This document shows, piece after piece, positions 24,765 to 34,040 of a DNA stretch of 64,000 bases (the first letter of the stretch is position 1; each line of letters opens with the position of its first letter). The stretch covers positions 1,240,001-1,304,000 of the forward strand of contig OZ253476.1 in assembly GCA_965261795.1 (NCBI GenBank), given 5' to 3'. The DNA is from CBDCFV01 sp965261795. GTDB taxonomy: Bacteria; Chloroflexota; Dehalococcoidia; Lucifugimonadales; UBA3495. The translations under genes were made by a program, and so were the position numbers. The notes below the pieces were generated by a model, which did not search any database, was not told the origin of the DNA, and saw only the letters and a program-made list of their open reading frames with translations.

Positions 24765-25730
24765 CTACGGGGTAAGAATCACTTTCCCCCGGGTGCCTCG
24801 GTTGGACAAGTGTTGGTGTGCCGAGGCGACTTCCGCCATCGGCAGGACATGGTCCACCACCAGCCTGGCTTTGCCATCGGCCAGTAAGGGGAATATTTCC
24901 CCCATGGCCGCTTGGTGGTCAAGCGTCCCTTGGGGCGAACGTCCGATACTGAACCCGATGACGGTGCGGTTGGCGGAAAAAATGTCGGCGGCGGGCAGGT
25001 TGGCCGGTGTGCCGGAAGCGTTGCCATAGCTGATCAACCGCCCGTAGGGCGCGATGCAGCGGACGCTTTTCTCCAGCACCGGCCCGCCGACGCACTCAAG
25101 GACCAGTTCCACTCCTTGGCCGCCGCTTTCGCGGCCCACCGCCTCTTCGAAGTCCTGCTCGGTATAGTTGATGGTTACGTCGGCCCCCAACGAACGGCAC
25201 AGGTCGAGCTTCTCCTGGGTGGAAGCGGTGGCGATGACTCTTGCGCCCCAAGCCTTGGCCAATTGGATCGCCACGGTGCCGACACCCGACGCTCCGGCTT
25301 GCACCAGCACCGTATGGCCCGGCTCCAGATGTCCGCGGGTCTTCAGTAGATGGTACGAGGTCAGAAATACTATGGGCATCCCGCCGGCCTGCACCGGGTC
25401 CACGGTTTCCGGATATGGGAACACGAAATTGGCGTTGACGGCCACGTACTCGGCTTGCCCTCCGGGGCCCATCGCCATCACCTGCTGCCCCACGGATATA
25501 CCGGTTACCTCCGACCCCACCTCTTCTACGGTTCCGGCGGCCTCCACTCCCATGGCCGACGGAAGATCCGGGCCTGGGTAGTTGCCGGACCGCCGCATGA
25601 CGTCGGCATAGTTCACCCCGGCGGAGTCCACCTTGATCAACACTTGGTGCGCCCGGGGCTTGGGGTCTTCAGCCTCCTCATAGCGCAAGACGTCTGGGCC
25701 GCCAAACTCGTGAATCCGTACAGCTTTCAT
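24765..25730 (-). CDS. NADPH:quinone oxidoreductase-like MDR-family enzyme
   Basis: This 321-residue medium-chain dehydrogenase/reductase of the zinc-free quinone oxidoreductase group begins MKAVRIHEFGGPDVLRYEEA. It has the conserved KVDSAGVNYADVMRRSGNYP, and the NADPH-binding Rossmann motif VLVQAGASGVGTVAIQLAKA near residue 143. The catalytic zinc Cys/His pair and the structural four-Cys loop are absent. It should reduce quinones or enones with NADPH in the cytosol. GGGAGG precedes ATG 25730. Confidence 0.85.
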   Translation of the reverse strand: MKAVRIHEFGGPDVLRYEEAEDPKPRAHQVLIKVDSAGVNYADVMRRSGNYPGPDLPSAMGVEAAGTVEEVGSEVTGISVGQQVMAMGPGGQAEYVAVNANFVFPYPETVDPVQAGGMPIVFLTSYHLLKTRGHLEPGHTVLVQAGASGVGTVAIQLAKAWGARVIATASTQEKLDLCRSLGADVTINYTEQDFEEAVGRESGGQGVELVLECVGGPVLEKSVRCIAPYGRLISYGNASGTPANLPAADIFSANRTVIGFSIGRSPQGTLDHQAAMGEIFPLLADGKARLVVDHVLPMAEVASAHQHLSNRGTRGKVILTP

Positions 25731-26252
25731 CCGATACCTCCCGGCCGGGGCGTACGCCCTGGGCGCTGGTTATTATAGGCCGACCGCAGAGGGAGGCCAA
25801 CCGATGATGCGTGCTAAGGAATCGCCTAGGTTGGGTAGACCTGCACCCCTGGCACCTCTCACAACACCGTGGGCGTTGTCGTACCCTTTGTACCGCCACA
25901 GGGTTCGGGCTCCTTGGGGGCGCGTCACTGCTATGCTCTCCAAGGCGGGTATCAAGGGTTTCGCATCATGTGCAGTGACTGTCACCTCCCCGTCCCATTC
26001 CGAGGTGATCCGGTAGAGGAATTACCCAATCGCCGCTTTGCCATGTAAATGACTTTGCCATCTACTTGAATTGTATGCGCACAGGTATTTCCCGGACTAA
26101 ATAGCGATATGTCCCCATCTCGATCTCGTTTGCATTTAGCGCTTTGCTTCACTGCGTACTTGTACATACCTGTTCTCGGTTTTTTGACGCGTTGGTTCAG
26201 CGCCGTTAGCCTCGCCGAGGCACTAAATCCATATCCACAAATGGGAGGAAAC
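25731..26252. other. Intergenic region without a recognised gene
   Basis: Short frames exist on both strands, but none resembles a protein family. The only clear signal is the GGGAGG ribosome site before 26253. The upstream 140 bases read open into the next gene and are AT-richer than the surroundings, which fits a promoter region. Confidence 0.4.
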
Positions 26253-27470
26253 ATGAACCTGAGTCTCATTAGGACAATCGCGGTTTTGGCTCTTTTCACT
26301 GTAATAACCTCGGGGTTGTTTCTGTCGGTGTCAGTTGCCGTGGCTGAAGGTACGGACAGTGAGAACACGCCTATCGACATGGAGACGGACGACGACGGAA
26401 ACGGGATCCCGGACGAATTCGAGGCCGAATACCGCGAGTTGTTGGCTGCGTTGGCGAGCATGAGTATTGACTCTATGAATTTGAAGGACATCTACGAAAG
26501 CGAGGTGTATAAGGCCCTGAGAGACTTCTACGAACGCTTGCCCATAGCGGCATTTACCAAGCAGGTCCTCGACCAGCACGCCTTGGCATTCCAGAAACTG
26601 GCCGCGGTCGATTCGCTGGAGAAGCAGCGAGAAGCGCTCGACGACATTCTGAAAGAGGAGAAGGAGTTACGCAATCAAGACCCGGTCTACGCCAGGGCCG
26701 TGAAGTACATTCGGGCAATAACGCTGCCGGATATGGAAGGTGGCTCCGGGTCTAACGCCGACGGCCTTTCGGATGTTGGGAGAGTCGCCGGCGAAGGCGG
26801 CATTCTGCCGAGCCAAGGTTCCGGAAGGCGTCACCACCCCGTTTCCACTACAGATTCGACTACAGAAGAGAACCTTGAAGACCGGATTAACCAAGTCGGA
26901 GACATCATCTTCAGGGACACACGGGGAGCTACGACCACGTCTACCGGCAGCTACACGGCCGAGTACATCATGGACTGGAGTCATGTAGGGGTGTTTGCTG
27001 GGAATAGCCTGGTATATGACGCTGATAATAGCGGGTGTCCCCCCAACTCAAACGCATCGTCCGGTGTGGCCAATAGGCCGATTAGCAGGTTCTACCGACA
27101 GGGGTACTACATCAAGTACTCTCAACTGGCCACTGCGTCGTGGCGGTCCAGCGAAGAAGACGCGCTGGAAGATGCCCAGGATGAATACAGCACCAGTTGC
27201 GAAACGCCCTTTTCCTTGAACGTCTTTCACCCGCAAAGGACCGACACGTTCCACTGCTCCAGCTTGGTGTGGCGGATTTACCGGGACAATGAGGACCACC
27301 CGGTGAACGTGGACAGCAACCATGCTAATTACCGCGCTTGGCTCGAGGAGGAGTACAATTGGTTGTTAGCGCGGTTCATTATTAATAGCGCGATTGCCCC
27401 CGACGAGATCGCGCTCGACCCGGACCTGAACCATTACTACTATGCATATATCGAAAACCTGGTGGATTAA
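26253..27470 (+). CDS. Secreted permuted papain-like (YiiX/NlpC-P60-type) protein
   Basis: This 405-residue protein starts at ATG 26253, after GGGAGGAAAC. A signal peptide (IRTIAVLALFTVITSGLFLS then VSVAVAEG) is followed by a calcium-binding-like DDDGNGIPDEF loop. A helical middle region with a coiled coil comes next. The C-terminal domain has the circularly permuted NlpC/P60 order: GDIIFRDTRG, then the His segment MDWSHVGVFAG, then the late Cys segment FHCSSLVWRIY. This order is typical of YiiX/YebB-like amidases or acyltransferases. It should act outside the membrane on peptide or acyl bonds. The lipoprotein propeller gene follows after 94 bases. Confidence 0.65.
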   Translation: MNLSLIRTIAVLALFTVITSGLFLSVSVAVAEGTDSENTPIDMETDDDGNGIPDEFEAEYRELLAALASMSIDSMNLKDIYESEVYKALRDFYERLPIAAFTKQVLDQHALAFQKLAAVDSLEKQREALDDILKEEKELRNQDPVYARAVKYIRAITLPDMEGGSGSNADGLSDVGRVAGEGGILPSQGSGRRHHPVSTTDSTTEENLEDRINQVGDIIFRDTRGATTTSTGSYTAEYIMDWSHVGVFAGNSLVYDADNSGCPPNSNASSGVANRPISRFYRQGYYIKYSQLATASWRSSEEDALEDAQDEYSTSCETPFSLNVFHPQRTDTFHCSSLVWRIYRDNEDHPVNVDSNHANYRAWLEEEYNWLLARFIINSAIAPDEIALDPDLNHYYYAYIENLVD

Positions 27471-27564
27471 GCCCTACACAATCTCGGAAAGTTGCTTCCA
27501 AATTTGCCGCAAAGCATACATTCCACTTTGGTCTGGATTGATCCGGCAGCGGGGGGTATTCCGA

Positions 27565-28824
27565 ATGAAGTATGTTGGCAGGCTAGGTTCCGGCTTGGTC
27601 TTGATGATGGTGATGTCGATGATGACTGCCGCCTGCAGTGTCCAGTTGGCTGGACTCCCTGCGGACCAACCCTCCGAGCATGGCCCACTTGCGGGAGAAC
27701 CACCTGGGCATGATGGGCCTACGGATGACCCCCCCGCGGGGGAGTTCCCCGAGAATCCGGGGTATTTGCGGGCGTCGCATCCGAGTTCCGGCATGCTGAC
27801 CATATTTGATGCCGATACCTTTGAGGTGTACCGGAAGGTCAAGCTGCCGCCCTCTACCGACGATTTCTCCCACCGGCTGGAGATCGACCCGGCGGGGCGT
27901 GTGTGGATTGGCTACAGCCAGATAGGCATCGACCACATCCGGCCAAAAAGCGAACGGGTGCTGGTATTCTCCCCCAACGGCGATCTGTTGCACGAACTGG
28001 ACTTGGGCTGCGCCCCCGTTGACACCGGCATCGCCTTTGCCAATGGGTACGCCTTCGTCGCATGCGCCGCCTCGGGGTTTTCCGGTCAGGTGTTTGTCAT
28101 GGACTTGGATACCATGGAGGTGGTGAAGACCTTCGACAAAGTGCGCCCGCCGGATGAAGACGCTGATAAACAGAGTTTTTACATCAGTGTCGTTGGAGCG
28201 GCGGCCGAGTCGATCGTCATAGCCGGGTTTGGAACCCCCCCAAGGGATTACCCGAGATTGACCAATTCTGCCTCAGCCGTTACCAGGGTGGGCGTGATAG
28301 ACCCTGAAACGCTGACCCTCAGGGGATACCTGACCGGGTTCGAACCCGGCATGCGGGTGCTGAGTGTGCTGGAGGTCGGCGGCAAAGCGTGGCTGTTCAA
28401 CGAGATGAGTCACTTGGAAGAGCGTCCGGCCCGCACCGACGTTTACGTGATGGACCCGCAGACCCTGGAGATTGTGGACCGGTTCAACTTGGAGAACCCG
28501 TTTCCCAACTGGGCCGAATACGGAGAGGACGAGTCGATTTACATTTTCCATAAGGTTGCCATCGACAGATTGCGGGAGGCCGGTTACCGGGCAGGCATTA
28601 CCCGGCTGGACTTGGCTTCCGGTGTGGAGGCCTTCGTTCCCACACCCACCCTGTCTCGACCTTACGGAATGGGGGTTTACCGGGACCGGCCCTGCCTAGC
28701 CCACAGGGGGGGTAAGCAAGCCGGCGGGCTGTGGTGCCTGAGCGCAGATGGGGATTTGGAACTCAAGGTACGCCAAAAGTATTCCATGGGGGTCGCGTTT
28801 CGGCCGTCCGGTGACCCAGATTGA
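27565..28824 (+). CDS. Beta-propeller lipoprotein
   Basis: This protein of about 419 residues starts at ATG 27565. It has a short basic N-terminus and a hydrophobic stretch ending in the lipobox-like TAACS, so a lipid-anchored extracytoplasmic protein is expected. A Pro/Gly-rich linker (residues ~30-65) is followed by repeated strand units such as GMLTIFDADTFEVYRKVKLP, GQVFVMDLDTMEVVKTFDKV and TDVYVMDPQTLEIVDRFNLE, which are blades of a seven- or eight-bladed propeller. The last part keeps two Cys. The ligand or substrate is unknown. It sits in the same direction as the secreted papain-like protein and may share its transcript. Confidence 0.6.
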   Translation: MKYVGRLGSGLVLMMVMSMMTAACSVQLAGLPADQPSEHGPLAGEPPGHDGPTDDPPAGEFPENPGYLRASHPSSGMLTIFDADTFEVYRKVKLPPSTDDFSHRLEIDPAGRVWIGYSQIGIDHIRPKSERVLVFSPNGDLLHELDLGCAPVDTGIAFANGYAFVACAASGFSGQVFVMDLDTMEVVKTFDKVRPPDEDADKQSFYISVVGAAAESIVIAGFGTPPRDYPRLTNSASAVTRVGVIDPETLTLRGYLTGFEPGMRVLSVLEVGGKAWLFNEMSHLEERPARTDVYVMDPQTLEIVDRFNLENPFPNWAEYGEDESIYIFHKVAIDRLREAGYRAGITRLDLASGVEAFVPTPTLSRPYGMGVYRDRPCLAHRGGKQAGGLWCLSADGDLELKVRQKYSMGVAFRPSGDPD

Positions 28825-28956
28825 CGTTGTCCATCTGGATGGACAGGACCGGAGACGGACTTGGGCGCGGTAACCGCAACTCCGGGTTGGGCAGCTTTCC
28901 ATCGGCGGCGGTTACGTGCCCCAAAATGCGGCGGCCGTCCGCCGCTACTCGCGCCC

Positions 28957-28985
28957 TTGACGTTCAAAAGGCCCTCGACTAAACT
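28957..28985 (+). promoter_or_regulatory. Candidate sigma-70 promoter for the methylamine cluster
   Basis: TTGACG (28957-28962) and TAAACT (28980-28985) are separated by 17 bp and lie about 70 bp upstream of the first gene of the mgs cluster. A GC-rich inverted repeat (GCGGCG ... CGCCGC) lies 15-30 bp further upstream. Confidence 0.55.
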
Positions 28986-29057
28986 TGCGGCGTCTAAAAT
29001 GAACCCAAACTACCTGTGGGCGCGGGTATCGCCCTGGCTGAGGAAAGTTAAAAATAC

Positions 29058-29966
29058 ATGTGCGGCGTTAGCGGAATTCTTTATAAGAACCGGGAGGGCT
29101 TGGCCCCCATTGGCGAGGACTTGGTCAAAATGCTGGAGACCATGACCCACCGGGGAAAGGACTCCAGCGGAATCACCGTGGTCGGTGAAGACGCCGGCGG
29201 CGACTTGGTCCTTCGCATTTGGACGGATGACGAGTTGAATGCCGCGGACACTCTGGCACGGGCCGAAGAGACGGTGATGCGCCGGGGCGGCGTGGTAGCG
29301 TCAAAAGGGACTTGGGGCCAGTTTTTGAGACTGGCTATTCGTTATGAAGGGGAGATTCCGCCCTTGGCCGAGGCTCTCTTGAATACCGAGGGAGTGGCTT
29401 TACACAGCATCGGCCACGTGTCTGAGGTTATTAAAGACGTGGGCACCCCGGTCACCATGGACCAGAAGCACGCCATCAGCGACATCAGGGGCACCCACGG
29501 CATCGGCCACGTAAGAATGGCTACGGAAAGCCGCGTCGATGTCAACCACGCCCATCCATTCTGGGCCTACCCCTTTGCTGATGTTACCGTGGTCCACAAT
29601 GGACAGCTTACCAACTACCACAAGTTGAAGCGCATGTTCGAGGACCAGGGACACCACTTCCAGACGGGAAACGACTCGGAGCTTATCGCCGTTTACCTAG
29701 CCGACAAACTGGCCCACGGGGATTCCTTGAATGATACCCTGCGAGCGTCCTTGAAAGACTTGGACGGCACGTTCACCTACTTAGTGGCGACCAGGGACGG
29801 CTTGGGGTACGCCAAGGACCAATGGTCGGCCAAGCCGCTGGTTACGATAGAGACCGACGACGTCGTAGCCATCGCGTCGGAAGAGGTGGCGTTGCGGGAG
29901 ATATTCGCCGGGGAAATAGACCGGCTGGAACCCCAGAACTACGAGGTCATGACTTGGTCACTCTAG
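29058..29966 (+). CDS. mgsA: N-methylglutamate synthase subunit A / class II glutamine amidotransferase
   Basis: This 302-residue N-terminal nucleophile amidotransferase begins MCGVSGILY, so Cys-2 is the catalytic nucleophile after Met removal. The family signatures MTHRGKDSSGI, GTHGIGHVRMATESRVDVNHAHPFW and VVHNGQLTNYHKLK are all present. Such stand-alone glutamate-synthase-like amidotransferase domains (GlxB/MgsA) form a complex with a GXGXG protein and an FMN protein, which follow here. With gmaS and the mgd genes in the same run, the likely role is release of the methylamino group from gamma-glutamylmethylamide. The next gene starts 13 bases before this stop. Confidence 0.85.
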   Translation: MCGVSGILYKNREGLAPIGEDLVKMLETMTHRGKDSSGITVVGEDAGGDLVLRIWTDDELNAADTLARAEETVMRRGGVVASKGTWGQFLRLAIRYEGEIPPLAEALLNTEGVALHSIGHVSEVIKDVGTPVTMDQKHAISDIRGTHGIGHVRMATESRVDVNHAHPFWAYPFADVTVVHNGQLTNYHKLKRMFEDQGHHFQTGNDSELIAVYLADKLAHGDSLNDTLRASLKDLDGTFTYLVATRDGLGYAKDQWSAKPLVTIETDDVVAIASEEVALREIFAGEIDRLEPQNYEVMTWSL

Positions 29967-30637
29967 ACGCCAGCCAGATGCCGGTCCGCCAGTTGAACCG
30001 GGAACTGAAGAAACTGGCCGCCCAAGGCGCCGAAGTCACCATCCTGAATCCCCGTGCCGGACACAACATCGCTGTAGGTATCCTGAATGCCTGCAAGATC
30101 AACATCGAGGGCAGTGTCGGCTACTACTCCGCGAGTCTCATGGACGGCCCCGAGGTAACCATAGGCGGCAACGCCGGTTGGGGACTGGGCGACAACCTGA
30201 TGGCCGGGAAGATTACCGTCACCAAAGACGCCGGGGCTTCTCTGGCATCCACGATGAGGGGCGGAGAGATTACCGTCAAAGGCAATGCCGGCGCCAGGGC
30301 AGGCATCTCCATGAAGGGCGGCACGCTGATAATAGGCGGCAACTCCGGATTCCTCACCGGGTTTATGATGCAGAAAGGCCGCATCGTCGTCTGTGGCGAC
30401 GTTGGTGAGGCTGTCGGAGACTCCATGTACGAGGGCGTCATTTACGTAGGGGGGCAAATCGGCTCGCTGGGCAGCGACGCCCGGATTGAAGAAATCACCG
30501 AGTCGGAGTTGCTCGATCTCTGGGAGATGCTGGACAACCAAGGTGTTGAAAGCAGGCCCCGGTTCACAAAGATCGTCTCGGCGAAAAGGCTTTACCACTT
30601 CGATTCGCTGGAGCGTCTCGAAAAAACATTGATCTGA
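29954..30637 (+). CDS. mgsB: N-methylglutamate synthase subunit B / GXGXG domain protein
   Basis: This 227-residue protein is a single right-handed beta-helix of the glutamate synthase C-terminal (GXGXG) type. Repeated turns include GYYSASLMDGPEVTIGGNAG, DNLMAGKITVTKDAGA, MRGGEITVKGNAGA and MKGGTLIIGGNSG. It probably scaffolds the MgsA and MgsC subunits. I chose TTG 29954, which has a GAGG site and overlaps the mgsA stop; ATG 29978 is possible but lacks a Shine-Dalgarno. The gap to mgsC is 13 bases, so all three genes are co-transcribed. Confidence 0.83.
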   Translation: MVTLDASQMPVRQLNRELKKLAAQGAEVTILNPRAGHNIAVGILNACKINIEGSVGYYSASLMDGPEVTIGGNAGWGLGDNLMAGKITVTKDAGASLASTMRGGEITVKGNAGARAGISMKGGTLIIGGNSGFLTGFMMQKGRIVVCGDVGEAVGDSMYEGVIYVGGQIGSLGSDARIEEITESELLDLWEMLDNQGVESRPRFTKIVSAKRLYHFDSLERLEKTLI

Positions 30638-30650
30638 ACGAGGGCATATC

Positions 30651-31946
30651 ATGGTAATGGACAGCAGCCAAATATGGTCCCGTTCGATCATCGACGACAT
30701 TCACGCCAAGGCTGAACTCGGGCGTTACCGGATCCGTGGCTTCAGCACTTTTCAGAAGGTTACCCACTTCGACGATCTGACCTTCCTCTCCACCGGCCTT
30801 ACCCGCTTTCCCCTCGAGGGCTATAAAGAACGGTGCAACACCCGGACCGTCATTGGCGGGGCATACGCGGAGAACCCTCTAGTCCTTGACACGCCGATCT
30901 ACATCACCGGTATGAGCTACGGGGCGCTGTCGGCCAACGCCAAGACGGCATTGGGCAAGGCCGCCGCCATGGTGGGCACCGCTAGCTGCACCGGCGACGG
31001 GGGGATGTTACAAAGCGAGCGGGACGCCTCGGAGAAGCTGATTTACCAAGTGCTGCCCAGCCGCTACGGTTTTAACCCCCACCACTTGGTCCAAGCCCAA
31101 GCCATCGAGATAGTTGTGGGACAGGGCGCAAAACCCGGCACCGGCGGGCTGCTGATGGGCGTAAAAGTGCTGGATGACGTGGCCGAGATGCGGGACCTTC
31201 CCAAGGGCATCGACCAGCGCAGCCCTGCCCGCCATCCCGACTGGCTGGGACCGGACGACCTGGCTATCAAGATCGAGCAATTGCGGGAGGCCACCGACTG
31301 GAGCGTCCCGGTTCACGTCAAGCTGGGAGCCTGCCGGGTGGACGACGACGTGAAGCTGGCCGCCAAGGCCGGGGCCGACGCTATAGTTATCGACAGCATG
31401 CTCGCCGGGACCGGCGCGTCGGCTGAAATACTTCTTGACCACAGCGGCATACCCACGGTGCCGGCTATCGTGATGGCGCGGGAAGCGTTGCGAGAGCTTG
31501 GCTTGTACGGCAAGGTAAGCTTGATTGCGTCGGGCGGCATCCGCAACGGGGCAGATGCTGCGAAAGCCTTGGCCTTGGGCGCGGATGCCGTAGCAATCGG
31601 CATCGGGGCCTTGATCGCCCTCAACTGCAACAAGGAGATCCCCGGCAGCAACTTCATGGAGGAAGTTGGTGTGCCCGCCGGCCAGTGCAGCCACTGCCAA
31701 ACGGGCAAGTGCCCGGTTGGGATAACCACCCAGGACCCGGAGTTGATGAAACGCTTGGACCCGGACGAGGGAGCCGAACGAGTCGCCAACTTTATAAATT
31801 CCATGACAATGGAAATGGCCCTGCTCACCCGTTCCTTGGGTAAAGGAGACGTCCACAGTCTGGAACCGGAGGACCTGGCTGCCTTGACCATCGAAGCGTC
31901 GGCCATGGCCCGGGTGCCTTTGGTGGGCACCAACAAGATTTACTAA
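30651..31946 (+). CDS. mgsC: N-methylglutamate synthase subunit C / FMN-dependent glutamate synthase domain
   Basis: This 431-residue protein matches the FMN-binding central domain of glutamate synthase. It has MSYGALSANAKTALGKAAAM, STGDGGM-like CTGDGGML, and QGAKPGTGGLL. A TIM-barrel core follows with ADAIVIDSMLAGTGASAEIL and LIASGGIRNGADAAKALALGADAVAIG. The Cys cluster QCSHCQTGKCPVGI corresponds to the [3Fe-4S] site of the family (Cys spaced 3 and 5). In GlxD/MgsC proteins this subunit transfers the amine onto 2-oxoglutarate-derived carbon. Together with MgsA, MgsB and GmaS it would make N-methylglutamate. GmaS follows after 34 bases. Confidence 0.85.
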   Translation: MVMDSSQIWSRSIIDDIHAKAELGRYRIRGFSTFQKVTHFDDLTFLSTGLTRFPLEGYKERCNTRTVIGGAYAENPLVLDTPIYITGMSYGALSANAKTALGKAAAMVGTASCTGDGGMLQSERDASEKLIYQVLPSRYGFNPHHLVQAQAIEIVVGQGAKPGTGGLLMGVKVLDDVAEMRDLPKGIDQRSPARHPDWLGPDDLAIKIEQLREATDWSVPVHVKLGACRVDDDVKLAAKAGADAIVIDSMLAGTGASAEILLDHSGIPTVPAIVMAREALRELGLYGKVSLIASGGIRNGADAAKALALGADAVAIGIGALIALNCNKEIPGSNFMEEVGVPAGQCSHCQTGKCPVGITTQDPELMKRLDPDEGAERVANFINSMTMEMALLTRSLGKGDVHSLEPEDLAALTIEASAMARVPLVGTNKIY

Positions 31947-31980
31947 ACGCCTTTATCGACAGCTTTCAAGGAGTTCCTGC

Positions 31981-33339
31981 ATGACCGCCCGAGATGATGT
32001 CCAGCAGAGAATGCTGGATGACAACATCCAATACCTGCTGGCCCAGTTCGTGGACATCAACGGGTCTGCCAAGGTAAAGATGGTCCCCGCAGGCCACTTC
32101 GACGACATCGTCGACGTAGGGGCGGGATTCGCCGGTGCGGCGCTGCCCGGCTTGGGGCAGGGCCCCCACTCCCACGACATGCTGGCCAGGATTGACTTGG
32201 ACTCCTACACGCCCGTCCCTTGGATGGAAGGCCTTGCCCGGTTCGCGTCGGACTTGTACGTGGATGACGAACCCTACATGTTCTGCCCCAGGCAACACCT
32301 GAAGAACACGTTAGCGCAAGCGCAACAGGCCGGGTATACCTTCAACGTGGGTATCGAACCGGAGCACTTCCTGGTCACTCGGCAAGAGGACGGCTCCATT
32401 TCAGTCTGGGACCCCAGCGATATTGACACTCTTGCCAAGCCCGCCTACGACTTCAAGGGACTGGCCAATGTGGTGGACTACCTCCAGGACATGATGGGCG
32501 CCATGAACCGGTTGGGGTGGGACACTTACCAGTCTGACCACGAGGACGCCAATGGCCAGTTCGAGATTAACTTTGTGTATTCCGATGCCCTCACCACCGC
32601 CGACCGGTACACCTTCTTCAAGATGATGACCAGCCAGTACGCCAAGAAGTACGGGGCAGTCGCCACTCACATGGCCAAGCCCTTCACCAACCAGACCGGC
32701 AGCGGCGGCCACATCCACTATCACTTGGCCGATGCATCCACCGGCGAAAACCTTTTCCTGGACGAGGAAGACCCCCGAGGCCTGGGCCTGTCAGAGATGG
32801 CGTACAATTTCATCGGCGGCATATTCGCCCACGCCCCGGCGTTGTGCTGCGTGATGTCCCCCACGGTCAACTGCTACAAGCGGCTGCAAGTGGGAGCCGG
32901 GATCACGTCTTCCATGTCGGGATTTCTCTGGACGCCGGCGTTCATATCCTACGGGGACAACAACCGCACCCAAATGGTCCGCACCGCCGGGCCCGGTCAC
33001 TTGGAAGACCGCACCATATCGGCGGCCTGCAATCCTTACTTGGCTTTCGCCGCTTACCTGACGGCCGGGCTGGATGGGGTCCGCCGTAAGCTGGACCCGG
33101 GGGAACCGTTCCGGGCGAACCTTTACGACCTGGGGTTGGACGAAATTCGCCGCCGGGGCATCCGATTGCTGCCCCAGTCGCTGGCCGAAGCCTTGGACGA
33201 ACTGCGCCGGGACGACATAGTCCGCGAGTCTCTAGGAGTGATTTACGACGAATTCGTAGACCTCAAGCAAGGAGAGTGGCGGGAGTACCACCGGCAAGTC
33301 ACCCAGTGGGAAATCGACCGGTACTTGACGCTGTTTTAA
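31981..33339 (+). CDS. gmaS: Type III glutamine synthetase / gamma-glutamylmethylamide synthetase
   Basis: This 452-residue glutamine synthetase fold has an N-terminal DINGSAKVKMVPAGHF and metal-ligand Glu residues in VGIEPEHFLV and YQSDHEDANGQFEINF. The HMAKPFTNQTGSGGHIHYHL loop and the late SYGDNNRTQMVRTAG follow. It is the type called GlnT or GmaS in which the last step can couple methylamine instead of ammonia to glutamate. Sequence alone does not separate the two, but its place directly after mgsABC and before the mgd genes favours gamma-glutamylmethylamide synthesis from methylamine, glutamate and ATP. Confidence 0.8.
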   Translation: MTARDDVQQRMLDDNIQYLLAQFVDINGSAKVKMVPAGHFDDIVDVGAGFAGAALPGLGQGPHSHDMLARIDLDSYTPVPWMEGLARFASDLYVDDEPYMFCPRQHLKNTLAQAQQAGYTFNVGIEPEHFLVTRQEDGSISVWDPSDIDTLAKPAYDFKGLANVVDYLQDMMGAMNRLGWDTYQSDHEDANGQFEINFVYSDALTTADRYTFFKMMTSQYAKKYGAVATHMAKPFTNQTGSGGHIHYHLADASTGENLFLDEEDPRGLGLSEMAYNFIGGIFAHAPALCCVMSPTVNCYKRLQVGAGITSSMSGFLWTPAFISYGDNNRTQMVRTAGPGHLEDRTISAACNPYLAFAAYLTAGLDGVRRKLDPGEPFRANLYDLGLDEIRRRGIRLLPQSLAEALDELRRDDIVRESLGVIYDEFVDLKQGEWREYHRQVTQWEIDRYLTLF

Positions 33340-33419
33340 GGACGGAGCACCGCGTAGTCTGTAAGAAATTGAAGGCCACGGACTTCAGGGTAATCGCGTT
33401 TTTATTCGTAAAGGAGACA

Positions 33420-33755
33420 ATGACGGGTAGGGAAGGACTGAGGGAAGGACTGAGGGAATTGTTCAACCATGAGTTTGACCGCTGGGAAATCAAGCTGCTA
33501 CCCGAGGCAATCGAGTCCGACGAAGTATGGATGATTGTCAAAAGAGGCTGGACTATATGGTGCCGGTTCGGCTCCGACGAGAACAGCGAGTACCTTGACT
33601 ATTACGCATCGCATCGTATGACCAGCGGCCGGCACGTACGCCTATATCCCGATGGGAGGCGCGAGAGTCTTGAAACACTGTCAGAGTTCTTTAGCTACCC
33701 TAATGACGCTACCCCGGAGGAAATTGTCTATCGGAGTGATCACCAAGCTGGTTGA
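33420..33755 (+). CDS. Hypothetical protein between gmaS and the TA-like pair
   Basis: This 111-residue acidic protein starts at ATG 33420, after AAGGAGAC. The N-terminus repeats itself: a 12-bp direct repeat gives REGLREGLREL. The middle is beta-rich (DEVWMIVKRGWTIWCRFGSD, YLDYYASHRM), and the C-terminus ends in SDHQAG. I do not recognise the family. It sits between the methylamine genes without an obvious role there, and may travel with the following MazEF-like pair. Confidence 0.5.
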   Translation: MTGREGLREGLRELFNHEFDRWEIKLLPEAIESDEVWMIVKRGWTIWCRFGSDENSEYLDYYASHRMTSGRHVRLYPDGRRESLETLSEFFSYPNDATPEEIVYRSDHQAG

Positions 33756-33821
33756 GTTGGTGGAAGTCGACACCGACTGGTTCTCGAACATATAGGCAAC
33801 CCCAATATTAGAGGCTCTGAT

Positions 33822-34040
33822 ATGAAAGCATATGACCTGCTACTTCAATTGACCGAAGAAGGCAAGCTTGAATTGCCTACAGAGTTGGCTGATAAATTGC
33901 CTCGGAATGAGTTGCTGCGCATAGTAATAATGGTGCCCGGCGGATGCGAAGACCGGAAAGATGAAATGTGGCGCCGATTGGCGAGCGAGCATTTGTTCAC
34001 CGAGTACAGCGAAGCCGACTCAATATATGACACAATCTAA
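33822..34040 (+). CDS. Antitoxin of a MazEF-like pair
   Basis: This 72-residue protein begins MKAYDLLLQLTEEGKLELPT. It resembles small antitoxin proteins: a helix followed by an 'LELP.EL' beta-type turn, then an acidic, helical C-terminus (MWRRLASEHLFTEYSEADS), which would bind the toxin. The stop at 34040 is immediately followed by the GTG of the toxin gene, with zero spacing, a tight coupling typical of type II toxin-antitoxin operons. The pair is inferred from this layout, because the antitoxin itself is too short for a sure family call. Confidence 0.6.
   Translation: MKAYDLLLQLTEEGKLELPTELADKLPRNELLRIVIMVPGGCEDRKDEMWRRLASEHLFTEYSEADSIYDTI

Noticed and set aside
25773..25985. Minus-strand 70-residue frame upstream of the quinone oxidoreductase gene
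   Set aside because: No motif, no ribosome site and low coding character. Left as intergenic.
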